A DNA stretch of 64,000 nucleotides from Bradyrhizobium sp. 199. GTDB lineage: Bacteria > Pseudomonadota > Alphaproteobacteria > Rhizobiales > Xanthobacteraceae. Position 1 is the stretch's first letter; the number at the start of each line of letters is the position of its first letter. The stretch covers positions 1,240,001 through 1,304,000 of the forward strand of contig NZ_JADPJI010000002.1 in NCBI RefSeq assembly GCF_023073355.1, in the 5' to 3' direction. Shown one piece after another: positions 8,127 to 16,215 of this stretch. The notes under the pieces were generated by a model that saw only the letters and a program-made list of their open reading frames with translations, was not told where the DNA came from and did no database searches. Position numbers and translations under genes: made by a program.

Positions 8127-9341
8127 ATGACGCGCGGAGTTCGTTTGTATCTCGTCGGCTCCATCGTCCTTGTTTCGCTAGCGGGTTGCGGACGCGGCTT
8201 CTTCCAGGCCGAACGCGAACCTTGGCGGGCCGAGGCGGAAGCCGCTTGCCTGAAATCGGGTGCGGTGAAGGAGGGACCGGATCTCGTCCGGATCGATCCC
8301 ATTTCCGGCCCTGGTCAGTGCGGCGCCGAATTTCCCCTCAAAGTCGCCGCTCTCGGCGAGGCCTCCGGCAGTTATGGCTTTGCCGACGAGGAGCTGCGCC
8401 CGCCGGGCAGCGTCGGGGGCCAGCCGCGCTGGCCGGTGACGCAGCCGCGGTCGAATTATCCGCAGAGCCAGAATTATCCGTCATCCTCCTATCCGCAACG
8501 GCCGAATTATCCCGAGAGTGCGGTGCGCCAGCCGTCCGGCTATGGCACCTCGTCGGGACCGATGTCGCTGAACGCGCCCGGCGTCGCGCCGGAGGAAGAC
8601 GAAATCGATCTGCCGCCCGAGGGCACCGATGCCGCGGGGGCTTCTCGCTACATGAATGCGCCGAGCTATCCCGCACGGCCCGCGAATCCCGCACCTTACT
8701 CGCAGGCGCCTGCACAGCAGCCGCTGCCGCGTCTTGGCCCGGCGCAGGGCAATCCCGTCACCGCGGTCGGTCCCGTTGCGATCAAGCCGACCGCGACGTT
8801 GGCCTGTCCGATCGTGTCCGAGCTCGACCGCTGGCTCGCCGACACCGTGCAGCCCTCGGCCATGCGCTGGTTCGGCGTCCGCGTCGCCGAGATCAAGCAG
8901 ATCTCGGCTTATTCCTGCCGCGGCATGAACGGCAACTCGCGCGCCCACATCTCCGAGCACGCCTTCGGCAATGCGCTCGACATTTCCGCCTTCGTGCTTG
9001 TCGACGGCCGCCGTGTCACCGTAAAGGACGGCTGGCGCGGCATGCCGGAGGAGCAGGCATTCCTGCGCGACGTGCAGTCGGGCGCCTGCGCGCATTTCAC
9101 CACCGTTCTTGCGCCGGGGTCGAACGTCCATCACTACGATCACATCCACGTCGATCTGATGCGCCGCGCCAGCCGCCGCCTGATCTGCCAGCCCGCCGCC
9201 GTCTCAGGCGAAGAGGTTGCCTCGCGTGCGCATTCGCGCAGTCCCTATGCCAATGCGCGCGATCCGTCCGTGACCGGTTCGCTCGGTGCGCGCAAAAGCG
9301 CGACGCGCAAGCGTGAAGAGGACGAGTACGCGGACGATTAG
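8127..9341 (+). CDS. Extensin-like C-terminal domain lipoprotein
   Basis: A 404-residue protein with a lipobox (VSLAGC, Cys21), a Pro/Ser/Tyr/Asn-rich middle (about 100-215, repeats such as NYPQSQNYPSSSYPQ) and an extensin-like C-terminal domain from about residue 228. The domain carries SEHAFGNALDIS and HHYDHIHVDL, metal-ligand motifs like those of M15 D,D-/L,D-carboxypeptidases, so a cell-wall peptidase activity is plausible. The basic tail ends KREEDEYADD. ATG 8127 lacks a strong Shine-Dalgarno site. Confidence 0.85.
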   Translation: MTRGVRLYLVGSIVLVSLAGCGRGFFQAEREPWRAEAEAACLKSGAVKEGPDLVRIDPISGPGQCGAEFPLKVAALGEASGSYGFADEELRPPGSVGGQPRWPVTQPRSNYPQSQNYPSSSYPQRPNYPESAVRQPSGYGTSSGPMSLNAPGVAPEEDEIDLPPEGTDAAGASRYMNAPSYPARPANPAPYSQAPAQQPLPRLGPAQGNPVTAVGPVAIKPTATLACPIVSELDRWLADTVQPSAMRWFGVRVAEIKQISAYSCRGMNGNSRAHISEHAFGNALDISAFVLVDGRRVTVKDGWRGMPEEQAFLRDVQSGACAHFTTVLAPGSNVHHYDHIHVDLMRRASRRLICQPAAVSGEEVASRAHSRSPYANARDPSVTGSLGARKSATRKREEDEYADD

Positions 9342-9428
9342 GCGCGGACGAGACCAGGCGCGCGGCCCTCCACCCGCTGCGGCTGGTCTGTTCAGCCAGC
9401 GCTGTGTCTTTGGCCAAGCGCAGCTGGC

Positions 9429-9444
9429 GCGCAAAAATTTGCGC
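9429..9444. promoter_or_regulatory. 7-bp inverted repeat upstream of the sigma-54 promoter
   Basis: GCGCAAA-AA-TTTGCGC is a perfect 7-bp inverted repeat about 85-100 bp upstream of the -24/-12 element, a position typical for an activator site. It does not match the NtrC consensus, so the binding protein is unknown. Confidence 0.35.
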
Positions 9445-9513
9445 CGCCGCGATTTTGCTCCAAATCATTGAATTTCCGTCAGTATTTGCGCCCGGACGGG
9501 CTTACCCGGCAGT

Positions 9514-9528
9514 TGGCACATTCGCTGC
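9514..9528 (+). promoter_or_regulatory. Sigma-54 (RpoN) -24/-12 promoter
   Basis: TTGGCAC and TGCA are spaced so that GG and GC are 10 bases apart (TGGCAC-N7-GC), as in the RpoN consensus TGGCAC-N5-TTGC. Transcription would begin near 9540, about 45 bases before the M20 hydrolase ATG. Nitrogen control suits the amide/peptide genes that follow. Confidence 0.6.
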
Positions 9529-9585
9529 AATGAAGGTCCTGCAACGAAGCGGCGCGGCCGGCGCTGTGAGTCAACGGAACCCGTC

Positions 9586-10884
9586 ATGCAGATGCCTCTC
9601 ACTCCGCCCTACTCCGATCTCGAACAGCGCGTGCTGTCGCGCATCACGGAGCAGCGCTGGCTTGAACTGGCAACGGAGCTGATCCGTACCGGTCAACCGC
9701 GGTCCGGCAATCCGCTCGACCCCGACCTGCCGCCCGCCGAGGAGGAGGCGATCTCCATGCTGGTTGCGGGCAAGCTCGAAGCCCTCGGCATGGTGGTCAC
9801 CAAGCACAGTGCACAGCCGCACCGGCCCAATGTGCTGGGCGTGCTGAAGGGGCGGGAGGGCGCGCCGTCGCTGATCCTCAACGATCACCTCGATACTTAC
9901 CCCGTCGTCGAGCCGGAGAAATGGCACATGACGGATTTCGATCCGTTCAAGGCCACGCGTCATGGCGATTTGCTGTATGCCCGCGGCACCTCCGACACGC
10001 GCGGCAATCTTGCGGCATCGCTGCTCGCGGTGCAGGCCCTGATCGAAGAAGGTGTGAAGTTCGATGGCACGCTGATGTGCTGCTACACCGTTGACGAGGA
10101 GCGCAACGGCACCGAGGGTTCGATCTATATGCTGGAGAAGGTCGGCCTCACCGCCGACTACGAGATCACGGCCGAGCCGACCGCCTGGGGCGATGTCAGC
10201 AAGGACTGGGGCATGAACCTCTCGGTGGCCAATTCCGGCCATTGCCTGATCGAGGTCACGGTTCAGGGCATCAAGTCGCATATCTGGCGTCCCGACATCA
10301 GCGTCAACGCCATCATGGAGGCGGCGAAGCTGCTGCCGAGGCTGCAGGAGATGGCGTTCACGCACCTTCCCAGCGAGTTCATGGGGCATACGCCACCATG
10401 TTGCTCCGTGGTGCGCATCCGTGGTGGCCTGCCCGGCGAGATGCAGTTCTCACCCGATGCCTGCACCATCACCCTTGCGGTGGTCGGCATCGTGCCGGGC
10501 ATGACGCTCGCCAGCGTGATGTCCGACATCGAGCGTCTCGGGCAAGCGACTTTAGCGGGTGCCAACGACGTCAAGGTCGAGGTGCGCCAGGTGCCCGGCT
10601 CACTGTTCGTCAACGCGACCCAACCGGTGCCGGTCGAAGAGGAGCCTTGCCGCTCGCTTCGTGCGGTCTACCGGCGGTTGATGGGCCGCGAGCCCGGGGT
10701 CAATCGCAAGAACGCCTTCAACGATACCATCCGTTTTCGCGAGGCGGGGATCAACGCGGTGACCTTTGGTCCCGGTGAGGATGGTTGGGCCGTCGACAAC
10801 GAGAGCATCTCGATCACCAAGTCGGTGATGGCGACGCGGATCTACGCGCTGACCATCATGCAGATCTTGGGAGTGCGCATATGA
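9586..10884 (+). CDS. M20-family metallohydrolase (ArgE/DapE/aminoacylase-like)
   Basis: The 432-residue protein carries the dinuclear-zinc motifs of M20: H101-x-D103 in NDHLDTYP, D137 in GTSDTRGN and E171-E172 in TVDEERNG, plus AEPTAW. It would cleave an amide or peptide bond in the cytoplasm. It is the first gene behind a sigma-54 promoter, and its stop overlaps the start of an ABC permease gene by 4 bases (ATGA), so translation is coupled to import. The substrate is unknown; an N-acyl or N-carbamoyl compound would fit the amidase farther down the operon. Confidence 0.85.
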   Translation: MQMPLTPPYSDLEQRVLSRITEQRWLELATELIRTGQPRSGNPLDPDLPPAEEEAISMLVAGKLEALGMVVTKHSAQPHRPNVLGVLKGREGAPSLILNDHLDTYPVVEPEKWHMTDFDPFKATRHGDLLYARGTSDTRGNLAASLLAVQALIEEGVKFDGTLMCCYTVDEERNGTEGSIYMLEKVGLTADYEITAEPTAWGDVSKDWGMNLSVANSGHCLIEVTVQGIKSHIWRPDISVNAIMEAAKLLPRLQEMAFTHLPSEFMGHTPPCCSVVRIRGGLPGEMQFSPDACTITLAVVGIVPGMTLASVMSDIERLGQATLAGANDVKVEVRQVPGSLFVNATQPVPVEEEPCRSLRAVYRRLMGREPGVNRKNAFNDTIRFREAGINAVTFGPGEDGWAVDNESISITKSVMATRIYALTIMQILGVRI

Positions 10885-11720
10885 GCGTCGAGGCGAGCCC
10901 CATGGAGATTCCGATTTCTGTCGATCGCACGCAGCGGGGCAGTCTGCGGCTGAACATCCCGAAGGTCTCGCGATCGCTTCTGCTCTCGACTGTCACCGTC
11001 GCCGTGCTGTTGGCCGCTTGGGCCATCGTCACGGAAGTGGGCTGGGCTAACGAGCTGTTCCTGGCGAAGCCGCAAACGGTCTGGGCTGCGTTCGTCAAGA
11101 CCATGACGAAGGGCTACCAGGGAGCGACGCTACCCCAGCATCTCGGCGCAAGCCTCTACCGCATCCTAACTGCTTTCGCACTGGCCTGCTTCATCGGCAT
11201 CCCGCTCGGGGTCCTCATGGGAGTGTCGCGCAATGCACGCGCGCTGCTCAATCCGCTGATCGAGTTCTACCGGCCGCTGCCGCCCCTCGGGCTCTATACG
11301 CTTCTGGTGATGTGGCTCGGCATCGGCGAGAGCTCGAAGCTATCGCTGCTGTTCCTCGCCGGTTTGCCGGGCATCGTCATCTCGACGATCCAGGCCGTCA
11401 CCAGCGTCGATCCCGTCTACGTGCGTGCCGCGCAATCCCTTGGCGCGACCCGGCGTCACCTGCTCTTCCACGTCTATCTGCCCGCAGCGGGACCGCTGAT
11501 CCTCGCCGGCATGCGCATCTCGCTTGGTTTCACCTATACGGTTCTCGTCGCCGCCGAGATCGTCGCGGCCTCAGCGGGCATCGGCTGGATGATCTGGGAT
11601 GCCGCAAAATTCCTGCTGTCCGACGTGGTGATCATGGGCCTGATCGTGCTCGGATTTACCGGGGTCGTGCTGGACCTCATGATGCGTGGCATCGCGAAAC
11701 TGTTGATGCCGTGGGCCTGA
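10881..11720 (+). CDS. ABC transporter permease (SsuC/TauC family)
   Basis: A 279-residue inner-membrane protein with six or so hydrophobic helices and the permease signature that contacts the ATPase (about residues 180-200: VRAAQSLGATRRHLLFHVYLP). The line FYRPLPPLGLYTLLVMWLGIGE is typical of the taurine/sulfonate/nitrate permease group. ATG 10881 overlaps the stop of the hydrolase gene, whereas longer upstream frames have no ribosome-binding site. It pairs with the TauA-like binding protein that follows. No ATP-binding subunit is encoded in this cluster. Confidence 0.9.
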   Translation: MSVEASPMEIPISVDRTQRGSLRLNIPKVSRSLLLSTVTVAVLLAAWAIVTEVGWANELFLAKPQTVWAAFVKTMTKGYQGATLPQHLGASLYRILTAFALACFIGIPLGVLMGVSRNARALLNPLIEFYRPLPPLGLYTLLVMWLGIGESSKLSLLFLAGLPGIVISTIQAVTSVDPVYVRAAQSLGATRRHLLFHVYLPAAGPLILAGMRISLGFTYTVLVAAEIVAASAGIGWMIWDAAKFLLSDVVIMGLIVLGFTGVVLDLMMRGIAKLLMPWA

Positions 11721-11749
11721 CATCCAATCCTGATCGAGGGGAGATCGAC

Positions 11750-12760
11750 ATGATGAAGAGACTTCTTGCTACGCTTGTCATTGCCACGATGGCGCTCTCG
11801 GCCGCTGCGCGCGCCGAAGAGAAGCCGACCAAGGTGACCGTCGGCTATCTCAACTTGGTGAACGCGCAACTCGTCACCAAGCATCTCGGCCTGCTCGCCA
11901 AGGAGATGCCGGGCGTCGACATCAAATACGTCAAGGCCGGAGGCGGCGGCGACATGCTGCGCGCGATCGCAGGCAATGACGTCGACTTCGGCGGTCTCGG
12001 CAATCCGCCGACCGCAATCGGCGCGACCCGCGCGCTTCCGATCAAGGGCATCCTGGTTATCAACATGCTCGACTATGTCGAGTCGATGGTGGTTCGTAGC
12101 GACAAGAACATCACCTCGCTCAAGGATCTGAAGGGTAAGACGGTGGCTGCCCCCTTCGGGTCGACGACACATTACCTGCTGCTCCAGGCGCTGAAGGACG
12201 AAGGCGTCGACCCCGCTTCGATGAAGATCATCGACCTCGCGCCTTCCGACATTGCTGCCGCCTGGCTTCGCGGGGACATCGACGCTGCATGGTTCTGGGA
12301 GCCGAATTTGGACAAGGTCGTGAAGAACGGCGGCAAGATACTCGTCACCTCGGGCGAGATGGCCAAGCGTGGCTACCCGACCTGGGACATCGGCGTCGTC
12401 ATGAATGCGTTCGCCGAGAAGTATCCGTCCTATGTCGAGAAGTTCATCAAGGCCGAGTGCGAGGGGATCGATTTCTGGCTGAAGAACCCGGAGAAGACGG
12501 CCGAGATCATTGCGGAGGAGCTGTCGCTGCCGCTCCCGGACGCTACTCGAATGATGAAGGGCACCGGCATGGTTCCTTGCAACCAGCAGCTTACCGAGGA
12601 ATATCTCGGCACAAGCGCGAAGAAGGGCAGGTTCGTCGACACGCTGATTGCGACCGCCGACTTTCTGGTGAAGCAGGAGCGCCTGCCGAAATTGCTGCCG
12701 CGCGCCGACTTCGAAGCCTTCATCCAGCCGGCCTATATCGAGAAGGTGATCGGCCGCTGA
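11750..12760 (+). CDS. ABC transporter substrate-binding protein (TauA/SsuA-like)
   Basis: A 336-residue periplasmic protein with a signal peptide (MMKRLLATLVIATMALSAAA) and an NMT1/TauA-type fold: KVTVGYLNLVNAQL, then GNDVDFGGLGNPPTAIGA and LKGKTVAAPFGSTTHYLLLQ. GAGGGGAG precedes ATG 11750. TauA relatives bind taurine, sulfonates, pyrimidine precursors or amides. The flanking M20 hydrolase and amidase favour a nitrogen-bearing amide, by inference only. Confidence 0.88.
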   Translation: MMKRLLATLVIATMALSAAARAEEKPTKVTVGYLNLVNAQLVTKHLGLLAKEMPGVDIKYVKAGGGGDMLRAIAGNDVDFGGLGNPPTAIGATRALPIKGILVINMLDYVESMVVRSDKNITSLKDLKGKTVAAPFGSTTHYLLLQALKDEGVDPASMKIIDLAPSDIAAAWLRGDIDAAWFWEPNLDKVVKNGGKILVTSGEMAKRGYPTWDIGVVMNAFAEKYPSYVEKFIKAECEGIDFWLKNPEKTAEIIAEELSLPLPDATRMMKGTGMVPCNQQLTEEYLGTSAKKGRFVDTLIATADFLVKQERLPKLLPRADFEAFIQPAYIEKVIGR

Positions 12761-12812
12761 TGGCCCGTGCCGGCGGGTTCGTCTCGCCGACACCTCCGAT
12801 TCCCGTGAGCAC

Positions 12813-14177
12813 GTGACCGACATGGATATCTCGCCTCGCCATCTGCGCGCTCTCTATCGCAACGGCGCGCTCAAGCCCTCGGACGTCGCCACGCACGTGC
12901 TGTCGCGTCTAAGCGGCGCCGACCAGAGCGGCGTCTGGATATCGGCGGCAGAGCCCGAGAGCGTCATGGCCGCAGCGCGCGCGCTCGATGCGCGCATCGG
13001 CGAAATCGACAGCCTGCCGCTCTACGGGCTCGTCTTTTCGGTCAAGGACTGCATCGATGTTGCGGGCGAGCAAACCACGTCGGCCTGCCCGGAATTTGCC
13101 TATGTCGCGAAGGGTACGAGCCCGGTGGTGGCCGACGCCATTGCGGCCGGCGCGATCTATGTTGGCAAGACCAATATGGATCAGTTCGCGACCGGCCTTG
13201 TCGGCGTCCGCTCGCCTTACGGCATCGCTCGCAATCCGCACAATCCGGATTACATTCCGGGCGGCTCCAGCTCCGGCGCGGCGGTGTCGGTGGCAACCGG
13301 CACGTCGTCCTTCGCGTTCGGCACCGACACCGGCGGATCCGGCAGGGTGCCTGCGTCCTATTGCGGCGTCACGGGCTTCAAGCCGGCCCCGGGAGCCTTC
13401 AGCCAGCGCGGCATGGTCTACGCGTGCCGGAGCTTTGACACCATCTCGCTCTACACACGCACTCCCGGTGACGGCTATGACATCTATCGCGTGTTGGCAC
13501 GGCGCGACCCTGCAGACTGCTTTTCGCCGGTGGATTTTGCCGGTTGGACGGAGCAGGCTTGCCCGGCGCGGTCGCTGAAGATCGCAACGCCGCGCGTCGA
13601 TCAGCTCAGGTTCTTCGGCAATCCAGAGACGGAGAGGTTGTTCGGCGATGCGCTGCACAGGCTGCGACAGCTCGATCTGCCGATAACCCCGGTCGACTTC
13701 GCGCCGTTCACCTCGATCAACGATTTGATGTTCTTCGGCCCTTTCCTTGCCGAGCGCGACGTCTCGGTCGGTGCGTTCCTGGACGCCCATCCCGATGCGG
13801 GCATCGATATTGTGCGCGATCTCGTCCTCGGCAGCCGGAAATTCTCGGCCGCTGATGCCTATCGCGCGTTCTATGAGGTCAAGGCCGTCCAGCGTAGGCT
13901 TCGCGATTTCTGGGACGCGCACGATGCGCTGGTCGTGCCGACGGTCGGTACCATCCTCAGCATCGATGATGTGGCGCGCGATCCGCTGATGGCCAATTTC
14001 AACAACGGCTACTATACCAACTACGCCAATCCGCTCGGGCTCGCCGCGATCGCAGTGCCGAATGCGATGACCGCGGCCGGCGTGCCGTATGGCGTCACGT
14101 TCTTGGCGCCGGCCGGTCGGGAGCGCCTGCTGGCCGAGCTCGCCTGCGCGTTTATGGGAGCGGCAGCGCGGACTTGA
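12813..14177 (+). CDS. Amidase of the allophanate hydrolase (AtzF) type, lacking the C-terminal domain
   Basis: The 454-residue product has the amidase-signature Ser-Ser-Lys triad: K78 (FSVKDCIDVAG), S152 (GGSSSGAA) and S176 (GTDTGGSGRVPA). GKTNMDQFATGLVGVRSPYG is characteristic of allophanate hydrolases, which split allophanate to ammonium and CO2. Known AtzF proteins have about 600 residues with an extra C-terminal domain, absent here, so substrate may differ. The start is GTG 12813 or ATG 12822; neither has a strong Shine-Dalgarno site. It lies 52 bp after the binding-protein gene and probably in the same operon. Confidence 0.82.
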   Translation: MTDMDISPRHLRALYRNGALKPSDVATHVLSRLSGADQSGVWISAAEPESVMAAARALDARIGEIDSLPLYGLVFSVKDCIDVAGEQTTSACPEFAYVAKGTSPVVADAIAAGAIYVGKTNMDQFATGLVGVRSPYGIARNPHNPDYIPGGSSSGAAVSVATGTSSFAFGTDTGGSGRVPASYCGVTGFKPAPGAFSQRGMVYACRSFDTISLYTRTPGDGYDIYRVLARRDPADCFSPVDFAGWTEQACPARSLKIATPRVDQLRFFGNPETERLFGDALHRLRQLDLPITPVDFAPFTSINDLMFFGPFLAERDVSVGAFLDAHPDAGIDIVRDLVLGSRKFSAADAYRAFYEVKAVQRRLRDFWDAHDALVVPTVGTILSIDDVARDPLMANFNNGYYTNYANPLGLAAIAVPNAMTAAGVPYGVTFLAPAGRERLLAELACAFMGAAART

Positions 14178-14249
14178 GTATTTGCGCCGCGTTGCAATCC
14201 GACCGGAGACCTCCTAGCCTTCGAGCCGTCACTCGAAGGGAGACTGATC

Positions 14250-14978
14250 GTGGGGCGCGGTCATGCGCATGAAGTCGCCGATCCAAGCGCGCCTTGCGCT
14301 GAGGTACAAAGGGCCGGGACCGGACGTTACGTGCTGAACGCGCTGGACAAGCCCGATCTGGATCTGGTGATGCGGACCGGCAGGTTGGCGACCTACCAGA
14401 ACCGCGAATATCTGCTGCGGGAAGGCGAGCCCGCCAACGGTATCCACGTCATTCTGAGCGGGATCGTCGAAAGCGCGCATGCCGGTACGCAGGGGCGCGA
14501 GTTGATGCTGGCGACCTGGGAGGCCGGTGACTTCGTCGGCGCTCCCTACATTCTCGGCGTTCACCGGCATAGCTGGTCGGCCCGCGCGCTCGGAAGGGTC
14601 GAGGCGCTTCATCTCGATCAGGATGCGATCCGCAGGCTGATCGCGCAGTCGCCCTCGTTCGCAGTCGCGCTGATCGAATGTCTCGGCTTCAAGGGCGAGA
14701 CCTATTCCATGCTGGCGCAGACGCTGGCAGGGCAGAAGGCCGCCGAGCGGCTGGTGCTGTTGTTGGTGAAGCTGTCCGAGAACGCGGCGCAAAATGAGGA
14801 CGGCCCGATTTCGCTCGGCCGCATCACGCAGGCCAACCTCGCGCGCATGATCGGTGCGACGCGCCAGTCGATCAGCCTGATCCTCAACCGTCTCCAGGAC
14901 GACGGCATCATCTCGACCGGTCCGACCAAGATGGTCGTCAATGATCTTTCGGCGTTGAGGAAGCAGGTGACCGAGTAG
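14250..14978 (+). CDS. Crp/Fnr-family transcriptional regulator
   Basis: A 242-residue protein with an N-terminal cNMP-binding-like beta barrel (about 25-140, LLREGEPANGIHVILSGIVE) and a C-terminal winged helix (about 165-235, ITQANLARMIGATRQSISLILNRL as recognition region). A lone Cys in the first 40 residues rules out an Fnr-type iron-sulfur cluster. The start is GTG 14250 behind GAAGGGAGA. Placed just after the amidase gene on the same strand, it is the likely local regulator of the transport/hydrolysis operon. Confidence 0.85.
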   Translation: MGRGHAHEVADPSAPCAEVQRAGTGRYVLNALDKPDLDLVMRTGRLATYQNREYLLREGEPANGIHVILSGIVESAHAGTQGRELMLATWEAGDFVGAPYILGVHRHSWSARALGRVEALHLDQDAIRRLIAQSPSFAVALIECLGFKGETYSMLAQTLAGQKAAERLVLLLVKLSENAAQNEDGPISLGRITQANLARMIGATRQSISLILNRLQDDGIISTGPTKMVVNDLSALRKQVTE

Positions 14979-14993
14979 CGCCCGCTGCCGTTG

Positions 14994-15332
14994 TCATGAC
15001 GAGCCTGGCTTCGACCGTGCGAGGCCCGGCCCCATGCAGAGCTGCACCTCGCCTGGGACGTTGTAGGTGCGCATGATGTGGCGGCTGTCACGCAAGCCGG
15101 TCGCCTCACGCTGCACCACGAACATCCACAGTGCCTGGCCAGCTTCCATCACCAGCTTGCGCCTGGCCGGCTGCATCGAGGCGGGCATCTCCTGCGCGTG
15201 GGCAGCGTCGAACTCGCGCAAGCGCGCCAGCGCCTGTTCGAGTGTGCGGCCCATCCGTCCAAGCGCCGAGGCCTGTTCCTGGACGATCTCATAATGGAGG
15301 ATATCGACCGGCGGGCGAAGATCACGAGACAT
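14994..15332 (-). CDS. Conserved hypothetical protein (possibly DUF6665)
   Basis: A 112-residue soluble protein, helical throughout, with LHYEIVQEQASALGRMGRTL near the start, a middle LVMEAGQALWMFVVQREATGL, and RTYNVPGEVQLCMGP towards the end. I link it tentatively to DUF6665 from memory; no function is known. It is convergent with the Crp-type gene and lies 52 bp downstream of the tetR-type gene on the same strand. Confidence 0.7.
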   Translation of the reverse strand: MSRDLRPPVDILHYEIVQEQASALGRMGRTLEQALARLREFDAAHAQEMPASMQPARRKLVMEAGQALWMFVVQREATGLRDSRHIMRTYNVPGEVQLCMGPGLARSKPGSS

Positions 15333-15384
15333 GGCCGCAATATAGTGGCCGGTCCGGCCTGCGCAACGCGCCGACGGCTTGCCG

Positions 15385-16020
15385 TTACTTCGCCTTATAA
15401 GCCGCCAGGAACATCCGCGCCGCGCTGTCGACCACTTCGGTCATGCGCTGTTCCGACGGTGCGGGAGCGGCCTGGAAGACGAAGGGCAGAAAGAGCGAAG
15501 CCTTGCACAGTTCCATGAACTGCGCCGCCGCAAGGTCGCAATCGTCGATCTTGAGATCGCCGCAGCCGACACGAGTCTTGAGATAGTCGGAGAGGCGGCT
15601 GATGCTCTTGTCCAGCACCCGCGCATAATAACGGCGGCCGACATCGGGCATGCGCTCGGCGATCGCCATCACGGTGCGGATCGCCGATCCGCCGCCAGGC
15701 CGGCAGAGCAGGTGGATGTAGGCCCAGCCGAACTCCTTCAGCGTGGTCTCGGCATCGCGCGCGGGATCAAAATTGAACACGACCTGGCCGTGCTGGAGCG
15801 CCTCCTGCTCGAGGATGGCTTCGAACAACGCGCCCTTGTCGGCGAAGTAGACGTAGAGCGTGCCCTTGGAGACCTGCGCGGCGCGCGCGATCTCGCCCAT
15901 GCTGGCGCCGTCGAAACCGAGATCCATGAACACCTTCCGGGCCCCGTCCAGTATCTGGCGGCGTTTGGAACTGTCCTCCTCTGGGATGACGTGCAGATGT
16001 TCGCTGGCAGCTACAACCAT
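15385..16020 (-). CDS. TetR/AcrR-family repressor
   Basis: The 211-residue product has the TetR N-terminal helix-turn-helix (about 18-65: RRQILDGARKVFMDLGF, then IARAAQVSKGTLYVYF) and a C-terminal ligand domain of the TetR_C33/AefR kind. It is divergent from the emrA-emrB pair, and a perfect palindromic operator lies between them at 16120-16140. It most likely represses the pump, and perhaps itself, until an effector binds. Confidence 0.9.
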   Translation of the reverse strand: MVVAASEHLHVIPEEDSSKRRQILDGARKVFMDLGFDGASMGEIARAAQVSKGTLYVYFADKGALFEAILEQEALQHGQVVFNFDPARDAETTLKEFGWAYIHLLCRPGGGSAIRTVMAIAERMPDVGRRYYARVLDKSISRLSDYLKTRVGCGDLKIDDCDLAAAQFMELCKASLFLPFVFQAAPAPSEQRMTEVVDSAARMFLAAYKAK

Positions 16021-16119
16021 TGGTTCAGGGTCTCGGAAGGTTTTGAGTCGAGTCGTGGGCCATGAAACCTGAACAAAGCATTCTCGCCAGTAGGGTTTCG
16101 GCTGGGATGATTATGTATA

Positions 16120-16140
16120 TTGACCGAACCGTTCGGTCAA
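16120..16140. promoter_or_regulatory. TetR-type operator overlapping the emrA promoter
   Basis: Two perfect 10-base arms, TTGACCGAAC and GTTCGGTCAA, flank a single central C. The left arm supplies a -35 hexamer (TTGACC) with a TATTTA -10 at 16144-16149 after 18 bases, so a bound repressor would block RNA polymerase. Confidence 0.8.
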
Positions 16141-16215
16141 TGGTATTTAGATCATCGAGTGGGGAACAGGCCGCACACCTGCCGTCTCCTTGATCGCCTT
16201 TTTGGGGAGCCCTTT

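Noticed and set aside
14250..14978. Fnr or FixK oxygen sensor identity for the Crp-type regulator
   Set aside because: It lacks the cluster-binding cysteines of Fnr, and its position points to the adjacent amide operon rather than oxygen control.
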